This document shows, in pieces, positions 28,241-38,474 of a stretch of DNA of 64,000 bases. Positions within the stretch are counted from its first letter, which is position 1; every line of letters starts with the position of its first letter. The stretch comes from Deltaproteobacteria bacterium (lineage in GTDB: Bacteria > Myxococcota_A > Polyangia > Polyangiales > Ga0077539). A model generated the notes under the pieces. That model was not told the origin of the DNA and made no database searches. It saw only the letters and a list, made by a program, of their open reading frames with translations. The stretch lies in the NCBI GenBank assembly GCA_016704445.1, contig JADJAE010000160.1, positions 1 to 64,000 of the forward strand, given 5' to 3'. Both the position numbers and the translations under genes were made by a program.

Positions 28241-29656
28241 TCAGTCTTCCCGCCAGTAGATCACAGTGCCGCCCTGCGCCTGCGACGCCGAGTCCGCCCT
28301 GCGAGGTCGTCGCGATGTTCATCCCCGCCGCGCGCATGAAGGTCGACGGCAGCTCGGGCTGCGGTCGCATGTCGATCACCGCGTGCACCCGCACGTGCGC
28401 CGCCCCGACCTGCGCCTCGGCGTACACCGAGAACACCTTGCTCTCGACGGTCACCGAGCGCTCGAGCCCCGACACGTCGCGCACCACGAAGGGCCGCATC
28501 CCGAGCTGCGTCAGCATCGTCCCCAGCGGCGGCCGCCCCTGCAGGGTGCCCACGAAGTTCGACGGCGACGAGAACAGGGGGATGCCCATGGAGAGGGTGA
28601 GGGCCTGCACCATGGTGATGGTCGTGATGAACGCCGAGGCCTGCGAGAGGTCCTGGCACTGCGGCGCGTCGGGCGAGTAGGCGCACACCAGCGCGAGCAG
28701 CGTCTGCGCGTTGGCCGTGTTCACGTTGACCGCCCCTTGGCCCCACACCGTGAGCGTGCGCCGCCGGGGGTTCGCCGGGTCGGGGTCGACCACCGCGTGC
28801 CAGAGGTCGTCGTCGCCGAGGCCGCGGATCATCCGAGCTCCTCGATGCTGTCGAGGGGCGCGTTGCGGCGTCGGCCGGGCGGGCGCAGCCGCTGGTAGAA
28901 GCTGTCCTCGGGAGCGGTCGACGCCGCGGTGGCCGTGCTGGCGAGGAGGCTCTGCGCGTCGAAGGTCGTCTCGTCGAAGTCGATGTAGTCGATGACGTTG
29001 GAGAGCAGCGTCGGCCGGTCGGTGAACTGCCCGTCGGAGTCGCGCTGCTCGAAGAACCCGTTGAGCCCGGGGTTGAAGACGAGCCCCTGGAGCTGCCGGG
29101 CCAGGAGGATCTGCGCCACCGACGAGCGCACCGCGCTGTTGACGTTGATGCGCGAGTCCTCGTCGATGATGACCACCGGCGAGAGCCCCGTGAGGCCGCC
29201 CAGGTTCTTCGCGGCGGCGAAGCTCACCCGGGCCAGGTCGCCGAGCGCGCTCGCGCCCTCCTGCGAGCGGAAGGGCCCGATGATGAGGTCGGCCTGCTCC
29301 CACACCGGGATCTGCGGCGGCGCTGCGAGCCCGCGGCCCATCATCGCCATGAGCGGCGTGAGAATCGGCGCGATGGTGCGGCGGATCACCGGCTCGGAGT
29401 TGAGCACCACCCGGGCCAGGTTCACCGCGCTGCGGGCCTGGGCCTCGGCGATGAGCTGGTCGCGCGCCACCGCCGCGGAGAGCGAGTAGACCTCCACGTC
29501 GTCGCGGGTCTGCTCGGCCATCACGAACATCAGCGCGATCGACGCGAGCACCATGATCAGCGCCACGCCCGCCTGGTCCCGGCGGCCGCGCGAGCCTCGG
29601 CGTCGCGTCGCGCGGCGCCTGCGTCGGGGCTTCGGGGTGGTGGTCTCGTCGCTCAT
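28241..29656 (-). pseudogene. gspK: Type II secretion minor pseudopilin GspK, two frameshifts
   Basis: The N-terminus has a basic leader (RRRRRATRRRGSRGRRDQ) and pseudopilin helix AGVALIMVLASIALM, lacking the usual Glu at +5 as is normal for GspK. The large globular domain follows (DSRINVNSAVRSSVAQIL, ANAQTLLALVCAYSPD). The frame shifts near 28833 (one base missing after SIEELG, before MIRGLGDDDLW) and again near 28294 (one extra base), after which it ends GGTVIYWRED. The two shifts cancel, so start and stop share a frame. GspK caps the pseudopilus tip with GspI and GspJ. Confidence 0.85.
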
Positions 29657-29663
29657 CGTGGTC

Positions 29664-30374
29664 TCAGTAGATCGGCAGACCGAAGGTGAGCACGCGGGTC
29701 AGCACCAGCGGGGTCTCGGTGCTGTACACGCGCTCCTCGCGGCGCTCCCCTTCTTCGACCGAGAGCAGCACGCGCACCCGCGCCGGGAGCCGACCCGGCT
29801 GCCCCGTGGCCTGGGTGGTGTCCCAGATGTCGGTCCACTGCTCGGTCGTGGAGTCGAAGTACTTCAGCTCGAAGCGGCGCACGTTGGGCACCAGCACGTC
29901 GAGCACGCCGCCCCGCTCGGGGTCGTTGTCGATGCGCGCCTGCTCGCGGCGCAGCAGGTCCATGCCGCTGCCGCCGCCGCGCCGGTCGGCCAGGCGGTAG
30001 CCCACCTCGCAGGCGTCGCCCTCGTGACTGCCGCGGCGAAGGCGACGGTGCGTGAAGGTCGCCATGTCGAGCTGAGACCCGCCGGAGCCGCCGCCCCGCC
30101 CCATGAACTGCGTCGTCGCCGCGAGCAGGGTCTGCGTCTGGTTCACGTGCAGCGAGAGGTAGGCCCCGCGCAGGTCGCGCGTGATTCGGCCCAGCGCCGT
30201 GCGCATGAGGTAGTCGTTCTCCTGCCGGTAGCCGATGCGCGCGCGCAGCTTCGAGGTCTGGTCGAAGGACGCCCAGATCATCGTCGACACCATGATCAAG
30301 ATCGCCGACGCGACCATCACCTCCAGCAGCGTGAGCCCGCGCTGGGCGCGGCGTCGGGGCCTCGGCGCGGTCAC
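29664..30374 (-). CDS. gspJ: Type II secretion minor pseudopilin GspJ
   Basis: 236 residues with prepilin-peptidase motif RGLTLLEVMVAS (cleavage after Gly; Glu at +5) after a short basic leader. A hydrophobic helix and a beta-rich minor-pseudopilin domain follow (LRGAYLSLHVNQTQTLL, VRRFELKYFDSTTEQW). It is intact. The GspI stop overlaps its ATG, and the GspK ATG lies 7 bases after its stop. Confidence 0.9.
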   Translation of the reverse strand: MTAPRPRRRAQRGLTLLEVMVASAILIMVSTMIWASFDQTSKLRARIGYRQENDYLMRTALGRITRDLRGAYLSLHVNQTQTLLAATTQFMGRGGGSGGSQLDMATFTHRRLRRGSHEGDACEVGYRLADRRGGGSGMDLLRREQARIDNDPERGGVLDVLVPNVRRFELKYFDSTTEQWTDIWDTTQATGQPGRLPARVRVLLSVEEGERREERVYSTETPLVLTRVLTFGLPIY

Positions 30375-31134
30375 GGCGACCTCGGCGGCGGGGTGTTGCC
30401 GGGGGAGGTCGGCGGGGTCCCCGGCAGAGCGCCCCCGAGGGCGTTGAGCATCTCCGCGGTGGGCAGCGTCTGACCGGGGTTGGTCACGTACTCGACGATG
30501 GCGAAGGAGTGCTCCCGCTCGCCCTCGTGCCAGCGCACGGTGACCGTCAGCCGGCGGATCGCGCCCTCCAGCAGCGGCTTCACCGTGGGGTACACCGTCG
30601 TGAGCAGGGTGCCCGCCATGTCGCGCGGGGAGGGCGCCCCGGTCGGCGCGCCGCTGCCACCGCTCGCTCCGCCCATCATGCCCATGGCGCCCGAGAGCCC
30701 CCGAGGGCCACGCCGCCGTCGCCGCCGCGCACCCCGCTGGCGCCGCCGAAGGAGGTGCCCGACGCGGCGCTCGCGGCCTGCCCGAGGATCTGGTTGCCCG
30801 CCGCGGTCTCCACCGTCGCGGGGTTGGGCAGCTCGATCTTGTCGACCTGGGCGTCGCAGGTCACGCCGTCGGTGCAGCAGGGCTGCTCGCCCATGGTGGG
30901 CGGATCATCGAGGGCCTTGTCCAGCGGAGGGAGCTGGTTGCGCACCAGCCAGGCCTCGGCCTCGGTGAGCCGACAGCGGCCCATCATCGTGGCGCGGGTG
31001 AGCGCGCGGGAGTGCATGGTGCTGCGCGCCGCGATGATGTTCGACGAGAACACCACCGTCATCGCCATCGACAGGATCGCGATGGCGAACATCACCTCGA
31101 TGAGGGTGAACCCCCGCTGCGCGCGCCGGCTCAC
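30371..31134 (-). pseudogene. gspI: Type II secretion minor pseudopilin GspI, one-base frameshift
   Basis: About 254 residues from GTG 31134. The prepilin motif RGFTLIEVMFAIAI is followed by helix and MMGRCRLTEAEAWL. The frame breaks near 30697 in a G run: one missing G changes GGLSGAMGMMGG into GGSRAPWA then stop. The second part continues through TLLTTVYPTVKPLLEGAIRR and VRWHEGEREHSFAIVEYVT to the overlap with gspJ. The start overlaps the gspH stop (GTGA). Confidence 0.87.
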
Positions 31135-31874
31135 TCGGCCGCCTCGCGGATGCGCTGGTCGCGCAGGTCGACGTCGCGCTCGTCCGTCGAGCTCTCGTCG
31201 ATGCTCGGGAGCTCGATCGCGTGGTCGAAGATCTCCGGTCGCCCGGACGCGCCGTGCAGCATCACCGAGAAGGTCTCGTCGTTTCCGCCGTGGAGGTGCA
31301 CCACCGCGGGCTCCGCCGAGCCGCCGGTGAAGAAATAGATGTGCCCGTCGCCGGTCTCCCGGGGCTCCGACTCGTGCGAGCTGTAGAGCCGCGTGAACTC
31401 GATGCCCTCCAGCTCGCGCACCCGGTAGCGGTTGCCCTGCGGGCGCGCGAACTCCGCCCGCGGGGCCCGCGGCCGGAGGTTGATCTGCGCCTCGGCCTCG
31501 CGCCGGGCGATCGCCTCGATCTGCTCCGCGTCGACGGTCGCGCCGCCCGCCCGCAGCGGGTCGTTGGGGTCGAGCACGTGGGCGTCCTCGGTGTCCTCGA
31601 TCCACACGCGGTTGCCGCCCATGGAGAAGACGAGGCGCGTGGCGCGGCCGGTGGTGAGCGAGTGGACGTAGGCGAAGCGCATCGCCGCGGCCACGCGCGC
31701 CGCCCCCGCGCGGAGGCGCCCGCGGCGGGTGGCGCCGAAGCCCACCACCGCGCTCGACGCCATCAGCCCCGCGAGCAGCACCACGATCATCATCTCAAGG
31801 AGCGTGAACCCGCGCGACCGCGACCGCGCCGCCCGGCGCGTCGGTGATCCATGGTTGGCGGGGCTCACGCGCAC
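31131..31874 (-). CDS. gspH: Type II secretion minor pseudopilin GspH
   Basis: 247 residues with leader RSRGFTLLEMMIVVLLAGL (prepilin motif RGFTLLE) and a GspH-type beta-domain (AAMRFAYVHSLTTGRATRLV, RLYSSHESEPRETGDGHIYF). It is somewhat longer than many GspH proteins, with an acidic C-terminal tail rich in Asp and Glu. It is intact. The start is 9 bases after the gspG stop, and the stop overlaps gspI. Confidence 0.88.
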   Translation of the reverse strand: MRVSPANHGSPTRRAARSRSRGFTLLEMMIVVLLAGLMASSAVVGFGATRRGRLRAGAARVAAAMRFAYVHSLTTGRATRLVFSMGGNRVWIEDTEDAHVLDPNDPLRAGGATVDAEQIEAIARREAEAQINLRPRAPRAEFARPQGNRYRVRELEGIEFTRLYSSHESEPRETGDGHIYFFTGGSAEPAVVHLHGGNDETFSVMLHGASGRPEIFDHAIELPSIDESSTDERDVDLRDQRIREAAE

Positions 31875-31883
31875 GGCTTCGGC

Positions 31884-32315
31884 TCAGTTGCGGCGTCGAG
31901 GGACGTCGTCCTCGTTGCCGTCGATCGCGTCCGGGCCCTTGGAGTGGACGCTGCTCTCGCCGCCCTCACAGGAGATGATGTAGTCGTTGTCCCACGGATC
32001 CTTGGTGCGCTGGCGGCGGTTGAGGATGCCGTCCGAGACCAGGCGCTCGACCGTCGGGCAGCCGGAGGGGTGGTCCTGCCGCCAGAGCTCGATGGCGTGC
32101 TCCATGGTGCGCACCTCCTGGCCGGCGGTGTCGACGCGGGCCTTCTTGGCCTGGTCGAACACGGCGATGCCGACGGCGCTGGCGATCAGGCCCATGATCA
32201 CCACGACGATCATGATCTCGACCAGGGTCATGCCGCGCATGCGGTGGCGTCGGCGGGGCGCCGGGCGCGAGAGCGCGCGCAGGGCGAGGGCGAGGCGATG
32301 GCGTAGGGTGTTCAT
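31884..32315 (-). CDS. gspG: Type II secretion major pseudopilin GspG
   Basis: 143 residues from ATG 32315, preceded by AAAGGAG 9 bases upstream. A longer-than-usual basic leader ends in the motif RGMTLVEIMIVVVIMG, then DQAKKARVDTAGQEVRTMEH and a typical GspG body with KDPWDNDYIISC. GspG is the main subunit of the pseudopilus that pushes substrates through GspD. The ending GPDAIDGNEDDV, with an acidic Ca-binding type loop, is typical. It is intact. Confidence 0.93.
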   Translation of the reverse strand: MNTLRHRLALALRALSRPAPRRRHRMRGMTLVEIMIVVVIMGLIASAVGIAVFDQAKKARVDTAGQEVRTMEHAIELWRQDHPSGCPTVERLVSDGILNRRQRTKDPWDNDYIISCEGGESSVHSKGPDAIDGNEDDVPRRRN

Positions 32316-32344
32316 GCCGTATGGCTCCTTTGCGTAGGCTTCGT

Positions 32345-32746
32345 TCATTCGACGCGATCCAGCCCGAAGGATCCCTCCGGGCCACCTGACACAACGTCCG
32401 CCGAGGCGGGGAACTTCCCGCCCGGGCACGTGAAGAGAAACTCCCGGCCCCAGCCGTCGAGGCGCACCTGCGCGAGGTAGCGCGGCGCCCCGTCGGTGAC
32501 CTCCGGCGGGCGCACCAGCTCCGCGATGCCGCTCGGGCAGCGCCCGTGGTCGGCGCGGAAGGCCTCCGTCGCGCGCTGCACCGACACGATGGCCGAGCGC
32601 GTGGCGTGCACCCGCCGCCCGTGGTCGCTCACGGACACCGCGCCGGTGAGGGCCAGCAGCGCGACGCCGCCGCCCACGAGGCCCCGGGCGTGCCGCACCG
32701 AGGCCCAGGCGAACCACCGGCGACGGCGCTCCCAGGAGAACTCCAC
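32345..32746 (-). CDS. GspG-like protein without a prepilin peptidase motif
   Basis: About 133 residues from GTG 32746 (no ATG in range), between gspF and gspG. A basic N-terminus and one membrane helix (ARGLVGGGVALLALTGAVSV) are followed by a GspG-like domain (RSAIVSVQRATEAFRADHGR, RYLAQVRLDGWGREFLFTCP). The RGFTLxE cleavage motif present in the four nearby pseudopilins is absent, so GspO should not process it. It may be an assembly factor or a membrane-anchored accessory pseudopilin; the function is inferred only from homology and position. Confidence 0.72.
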   Translation of the reverse strand: MEFSWERRRRWFAWASVRHARGLVGGGVALLALTGAVSVSDHGRRVHATRSAIVSVQRATEAFRADHGRCPSGIAELVRPPEVTDGAPRYLAQVRLDGWGREFLFTCPGGKFPASADVVSGGPEGSFGLDRVE

Positions 32747-32772
32747 CCCCCGCTCGATGCGGCGCCGCGGGC

Positions 32773-34067
32773 TCAATTGGCGAACTCGTTGAGCTGCAAC
32801 AACGGCATCAGGATCGCGAACGCGATGCCGCCGGAGGTCGAGCCCATCACCACGATCATCACGGGCTCGAGCAGCGAGGTGAGCACCGACACCCGCGCGT
32901 CGATGGCGTTGTCGTAGGAGCTCGCGACGGCCTCGAGCATGGACTCCAGCTCGCCGCTGCGCTCTCCCACGGAGATCATCTGCGTGACCATCGGGGGGAA
33001 GCGCCCGGAGCGCTTCAGCGGCTCGGCGATGCTCTCGCCCTCCTTGATGGACACCGTGGCCTCGGTGATCACCGCCTCGAGCACGCGGTTCTCCATGACG
33101 TTCTTGACGATGTCCATCGCCTTGAGGAGCGGCACGCCGGAGGAGAGCAGCGTCGCGAGGGTGCGGGTGAAGCGCGAGATCGCCACCATGCGGGTGAGCT
33201 CGCCGAACACCGGGACCCGTAGCTGGAAGGCGTCCCAGCGGTACGCGCCCTCCGGGGTCGACTTCCACCGGCTGAACCCATAGCCCACCAGGCCCGCGAG
33301 CACGATGAGCGCCCACCACCAGTTGGCCACGACGTTGGACACCCCGATGAGCGCCGCGGTGTACCAGGGCAGCGCCTGGCGGAAGTCGTCGAAGATCGCG
33401 CTGACCTTCGGCACCACCACCACCATCATCATCCCGACGATGCCGACGCCCATCAGGGCCATGAAGGCCGGGTACGCCAGGGCTCCGACGATCTTGCCCT
33501 TCAGCTTGACCTGACCCTCCATGAAGTCCGCGAGGCGCATCAGCACCGCCTCCAGCGTCCCCGAGGCCTCGCCCGCCGCGACCATCGAGATGTACAGCCC
33601 CGGGAACATCCTCGGGTGCTGGGCCAGCGCTATCGCGAAGCCCGTCCCCTCGTTCACCCGGTCGCGCACCTCGCGGTAGGCCTCGCGCAGCTCCTCGTTC
33701 TCGAGCTGCTCCAGCAGCGCGGTGAGCGACTCCACCAGCGGGATGCCCGCCTTCACCAGCGTCGCGAGCTGGCGCGTGGAGAGGGCCACCGCCTGGCTCG
33801 GGTTCGACGCGAGGCGCTTGAGGGCGTTGAGGATCTTCAGCAGCCCCGGGGCGCTCACCGCGAGCCCACCGCCAGCCGCTCCGCCGCCGCGCTCGCGACC
33901 GCCCTGGCCTTCGCGTCCACCGCGCCCTGGGCGAGGGGCGTGGCGTCGTCGAGGAAGACCCCCTGGCGGCGCAGCGTCTGGCGCACGCCCTTCACGTCGT
34001 CGGCGTCGACGGTGCCCCGCACCGTCTTCCCCTTCGCGTCGACGCCCGTGTATGCGAAGTGACCCAT
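32773..34067 (-). pseudogene. gspF: Type II secretion inner-membrane protein GspF, one-base frameshift
   Basis: About 430 residues. The N-terminus MGHFAYTGVDAKGKTVRGTV and the first cytoplasmic region end at ERLAVGSR; the frame then shifts near 33858 (one G missing in GGCTCGCGG) and continues VSAPGLLKILNALKRLASNP. The two T2SSF domains follow, with STRQLATLVKAGIPLVESL and ISRFTRTLATLLSSGVPLLK, and three membrane segments. GspF is the polytopic platform core. A start at 33858 alone would lack the conserved N-terminus. Confidence 0.88.
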
Positions 34068-34074
34068 CGCCGCC

Positions 34075-35856
34075 CTACACGTCGTCCTGGGCGGCCGCGA
34101 GCACCTCCTCGATGGTCGTGTGGCCCTCGAACACCTTGCGCACGCCGTCGTCGCGCAGCGTGTCCATGCCCTCCTCCACGGCGGCCCGGCGGATCGTCGG
34201 CGAGTCGACGTTCTTCAGCACCAGCGAGCGCACCGCGTCGCTCACCAGCAGCAGCTCGTAGATGCCCGTGCGGCCCTGGTACCCGGTGTTCTGGCACGCG
34301 GCGCACCCGCGCGCACGGTAGAGGGTCACCGGCGCCCCGGCGGCGATGCGGGCCGCGACCTTGGCCGCGGGAGAGCCTCCGAAGGCGCTGCGGCCGTAGC
34401 GGGTCTCCGGGCGGGCGAGCTTCGCCGCGAGGCGCTCGGCGTCGATGCCGATGCGCGCCAGGTCGACCTCGCGAGGGGTGTACGGCTCCTTGCAGAGCGG
34501 GCACAGCACGCGCACCAGGCGCTGCGCCAGGATCGCCAGCAGCGAGCTGGTGAGGTGGAAGTTCTCGATGCCCATCTCCACGAGGCGGGTGACCGCGCCC
34601 GCCGCGTCGTTGGTGTGAATCGTCGAGAGCACCAGGTGGCCCGTGAGCGACGCGTGCACGGCGATCTCGGCGGTCTCCTTGTCGCGGATCTCGCCGACCA
34701 TCACCACGTCCGGGTCCTGCCGGAGGAAGGCGCGGAGGCAGGAGGCGAAGGTGAGCCCGATGCGGGGGTTGACCTGCATCTGCGAGAGCCCGGCGATGTC
34801 GTACTCGATCGGGTCCTCCGCCGTGAGGATGTTCACGTCGGGGGTGTTGATCTTGTTGAGGCACGCGTAGAGCGTCGTGGTCTTGCCCGAGCCCGTGGGG
34901 CCCGTCACGAGGATGATCCCCTCCGGGCGGCCGATGAGGTCGTGCATCTTCTCGAGGCGGTCGGGCGCGAAGCCGAGGTCGGTGAGCTCGAGCATCACCG
35001 ACGACTTGTTGAGGATACGCATCACGATGCGCTCGCCGGCCCCCTGGCCGACGGGGATGGTGCTCACGCGGATGTCGATCTCCTTCGCGCCGATCTTGAA
35101 GCCGATGCGCCCGTCCTGCGGCAGCCGCTTCTCGGCGATGTTGAGGCCCGACATGATCTTCACGCGCGCCACGATGGAGGGCAGCACGCTCTTCGGCGCC
35201 GTGCGCATCTGGTAGAGGCGCCCGTCGATGCGGTAGCGCACCGCCACCTGGCCCGCGTCGGGCTGGATGTGGATGTCGCTGGCGCGCTCCTTCACGGCCT
35301 CGACGAAGAGCGAGTTCACCCAGCGGATGATCTGCGCGTCCTCGTCGCTCTCGAGGATGTCCGCGCGCTCCTCGCTGGCCTCGGCGCCCTGGGTGGTGAG
35401 CTCGTTGGTGCGGTTGATCTCCGCCTGCGCGCGGTTGATCGCGTCGAGCACGGCGGTCGGCGTCGCGGCGACGGGCTCGAGCTCGCGCTGGAGCACCATG
35501 CGCAGGTCGTCGAGGGCCACCGTGTCGAGGGGGTTGCCGAGCGCCACGAGCAGCGAGCCGTCGGGCTCGTCGCGCACCGGGATCACCTGGCGCTGACGGG
35601 CGAAGGCGAAGTCGAAGCCCACCTCGCGGAGCAGCGCCACGGGCATGTCGCCGGTGCGGGGCAGCGGGTCGAGGAAGGGCAGGCCGAGCTCCTGGGCCAG
35701 CGCCTGGCTCAAGGGGGTCTCGTCGACGCCGTCGCGGGAGAGGACGTCGAGGAGGGTGCCGCCGCGGTCGATGTGGGCCAGCGCCTCGGACAAGCGGTCG
35801 GGCTGCACCACCCCGTGGCGGCGGAACACGTCGGCCATGTACTGAGCTGCGGACAT
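34075..35856 (-). CDS. gspE: Type II secretion ATPase GspE
   Basis: 593 residues from ATG 35856, preceded by AGGAG. The N-terminal N1E/MshEN-type domain is followed by the hexameric ATPase core: Walker A VTGPTGSGKTTTLY (Lys325), Asp-box DPDVVMVGEIRDKETAEI and His-box LSTIHTNDAAG. A tetracysteine zinc motif (CPLCKEP and CAACQNTGYQGR) follows. ATP hydrolysis at the cytoplasmic face drives pseudopilus assembly. An open frame extends upstream of the ATG, and the end of gspD overlaps it. Confidence 0.95.
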   Translation of the reverse strand: MSAAQYMADVFRRHGVVQPDRLSEALAHIDRGGTLLDVLSRDGVDETPLSQALAQELGLPFLDPLPRTGDMPVALLREVGFDFAFARQRQVIPVRDEPDGSLLVALGNPLDTVALDDLRMVLQRELEPVAATPTAVLDAINRAQAEINRTNELTTQGAEASEERADILESDEDAQIIRWVNSLFVEAVKERASDIHIQPDAGQVAVRYRIDGRLYQMRTAPKSVLPSIVARVKIMSGLNIAEKRLPQDGRIGFKIGAKEIDIRVSTIPVGQGAGERIVMRILNKSSVMLELTDLGFAPDRLEKMHDLIGRPEGIILVTGPTGSGKTTTLYACLNKINTPDVNILTAEDPIEYDIAGLSQMQVNPRIGLTFASCLRAFLRQDPDVVMVGEIRDKETAEIAVHASLTGHLVLSTIHTNDAAGAVTRLVEMGIENFHLTSSLLAILAQRLVRVLCPLCKEPYTPREVDLARIGIDAERLAAKLARPETRYGRSAFGGSPAAKVAARIAAGAPVTLYRARGCAACQNTGYQGRTGIYELLLVSDAVRSLVLKNVDSPTIRRAAVEEGMDTLRDDGVRKVFEGHTTIEEVLAAAQDDV

Positions 35857-38466
35857 CGTCTGTGGGCTCCTTCGCGGGCGTTGCTGTGAAGGCGTCGCGC
35901 TCGGCGCCACGGGGTCGGGGACCGCGGCGGGCATCGCCAGGGGAAGACCGGGCCGCCGTTGGGGCCCGGCACGCGCGCACGGCGCCAGGGCCGGGCGCGG
36001 CGGGTCGCGCCGGGCGTCGTCGGGCTGCGCGCCTCGACCGGGAGCTCGATGCTCTCGCCGGGCTGATGCGGCGGCGGTCGCACCGGGCGGGAGCTGCTCT
36101 CGAACTCCGCGCGGCCGCGCAGCTCGCGGATCGACTGGCGGATCTCCTCGACCAGGCCGTTGGTGCGCGAGTAGTCGCGCGGCGGCTCGTAGTCCTGGTC
36201 GCCGAAGACGAAGTACCGGTCGAGGAACTCCTGCCGCTCGCGCATCTTGCGCTCGAAGATGCGCCGCAGGTCGCTCTGGTCGCGGATCACGTAGGGCGTG
36301 AGGATGAGCAGCAGGTTGGACCGCTGCGTGGCGCGCGTGGTGTTGCGGAAGAGCGCCCCGAGGATGGGGATGTCCCCGAGGATGGGGATGCGCGTCTCGG
36401 TGTTGGTGTCCGTGTTTCGGATGAGGCCGCCGATGACCACGGTGTTCTGGTCGCGCACCACCACGACGGTCTTGGCGGTGCGGCGGTTGATGGTCACCGC
36501 GCCGAGCTGACCGCCGGCCGAGGCGCCCACCTCGGAGATCTCCTCGTCGATCTCCAGGCGCACCTCGTTGGAGTCGTTGATGTGCGGCACGATGCGGATC
36601 TTGGTGCCGACGTCCTGGCGCGGGGCGGAGAAGCCCTGCCCGCCGCCCAGCAGGCCCGCGAGGGCGCCCGCCTGGCCGCCCGCGGCGCCCGCGAGGCTCG
36701 ACGCGATGCCGCCGATGTTGGTCTGCAGCGGCACGTTCTGCCCGACGTTGATGTCCGCCGGGGAGTTGTCCGTCGCGATGATGTGCGGCGTCGAGAGGAC
36801 GTTGGCGTCGCCGGTCGAGGCGAGGGCGTTGAGGGTCACGCCGAAGGCGGGGATCGACACGCCGATGCCGGGGATGAGGTTCTGCGAGCCGGCGACCTGC
36901 TGGCCGCGCACGCCGAGCGCGAGGCCCGTGAGCGTGTCGGCGCTGGGGATGATGCTCGACAGGGGGTTGAAGCCGCCGAGGGCGATGCCCTGCTGGCCGC
37001 TCTCGTCGAGGGGCAGCGCGCCGTGGAAGTTGAGCCCGAGGCGGTTGGAGCGGTTGATCGAAAGCTCCATCACCACGGCCTCGATGAACACCTGCCGGCG
37101 CGAGCGGTCGAGCTCGTCGATGACCCGGCGCAGGGCGACGTAGTCCCGCGGCGACGAGGTGATCACCAGGGCGTTGGAGGGCTTGTCCGCGGTGATGCGC
37201 ACCGGGCCCTCGAAGACCGCGTTGGTGCCCCGGGGGTTCTGCCCCGCCGCGCCCGCCTGGCGGCCGCCGCCGGTGATGTTGTTGAGCACCGTGGCCATCT
37301 CCTCGGCGTCGCCGTGCTGGAGCCGGAGCACCCGCACCTGACCCTCGCCGTCGATGGAGACGTCGAGTCGGCGGAGCAGCTCCAGCACCCGGACGTACAT
37401 CCGCTGCGTGGCCACGATGACGAGGCTGTTGGAGCGGTCGTCGGCGAGGATGCGGCCGAGGCGCACCTCCGACGTGCCCGCCGCGCCGGGCCGCGCCGCC
37501 GCGCCCGCGGCGCGCCGCCGCCGAGGATCTCGGTGAGGCGCGTGGCGAGCTCGCTCGCGAGGGCGTAGTGCACGGGCTCGACCCAGATCTGCTCGCCCAC
37601 GGCGGCCACGTCGACCTCGCCGAGGATCTGGAGCATCCGTCGGATGTTGGCCGCGAGGTCGGTGATGATGAGGGTGTTGGTCGCGGCGTACGGCGTGATG
37701 TCGCCGTCGCGCGATTTGAAGTGCCCGAGGAGGTTGGACGCGTCGTCGGGCGACATGTTGCGCAGCCGCACGATGCGGGTGATGAAGCGGTCGTCGGCGG
37801 GCGCGTCCTGCCCGGCGCCGTAGGTGGGGAGCACCTGCGTCGCGGCCCCGGCGGTCTCCTCGACCTTGAGGTAGCGCCCCGAGGGGACGACGGTCATGCC
37901 GTTGACCGCGAGCACCGAGAGGAAGGCCTGGTAGGCCTCCGAGGGGGTGACCTTCGTCGGCGAGTAGATGGTGGTCTTGATCGACCGCACCTTGCCCGGG
38001 AGGATGAAGCGTCGGCCGGTGATGTTGCCGATGGCCCGCATGAGGTCGGGGAGGTCGGCGTCCTGGAGGTTGAAGGTGATGCGCGCGCCCGGCGGCAGCG
38101 CCTGGTACTCCATGCCCGCGTCGAACTCGTGCATGTTGGCGCCGGTGCCCGCGGCGCCGGCCACCGAGGTGACGCCCGGTATCGGCGCCACGACCTGCGC
38201 GGGCCCGGTCGGTCGGGCGGGCGCGGCGCCCGCGGGCGCGGCGCGGCTGCGGCGGTGGGCAGCGGCCTGGCGCCTGGGGCGGGCGTCGCGGCGCCCGGGG
38301 CGACGACCACCGCGGGGGGATTGAGCCGATCGCGCCGCGAGCGCACGGGCGTCGGCGCCTGGGGCGCAGGCTGCGCGAGCGCGACCGCGGCGTGCGCCAG
38401 GACGACGGCGAGCGCGGCGCAGAGCGCGAGGAGCGGAGGCAGGGCGGTCGATGATCGGCGGGTCAT
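35709..38466 (-). pseudogene. gspD: Type II secretion outer-membrane secretin GspD, frameshifts and obscured stop
   Basis: The N-terminus (MTRRSSTALPPLLALCAALA) is a signal peptide. It shifts frame near 38230 to LPPGARITFNLQDADLPDLM (N0 domain) and N1/N2 repeats, shifts again near 37510, then continues with RLGRILADDRSNSLVIVA (N3) and the secretin core (TLNALASTGDANVLSTPHII, IPILGDIPILGALF, LLLILTPYVI). The natural stop is unclear: the frame stays open past 35856 into gspE and ends at 35709, and no frame has a stop between 36000 and 35856. Another error is likely there. GspD forms the outer-membrane channel. Confidence 0.88.
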
Positions 38467-38474
38467 TGCTTGGC

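Noticed and set aside
35709..38466. Secretin-ATPase fusion of gspD and gspE
   Set aside because: gspE has its own start with a Shine-Dalgarno site and a normal N-terminus; the open junction is better explained by an indel or overlap.
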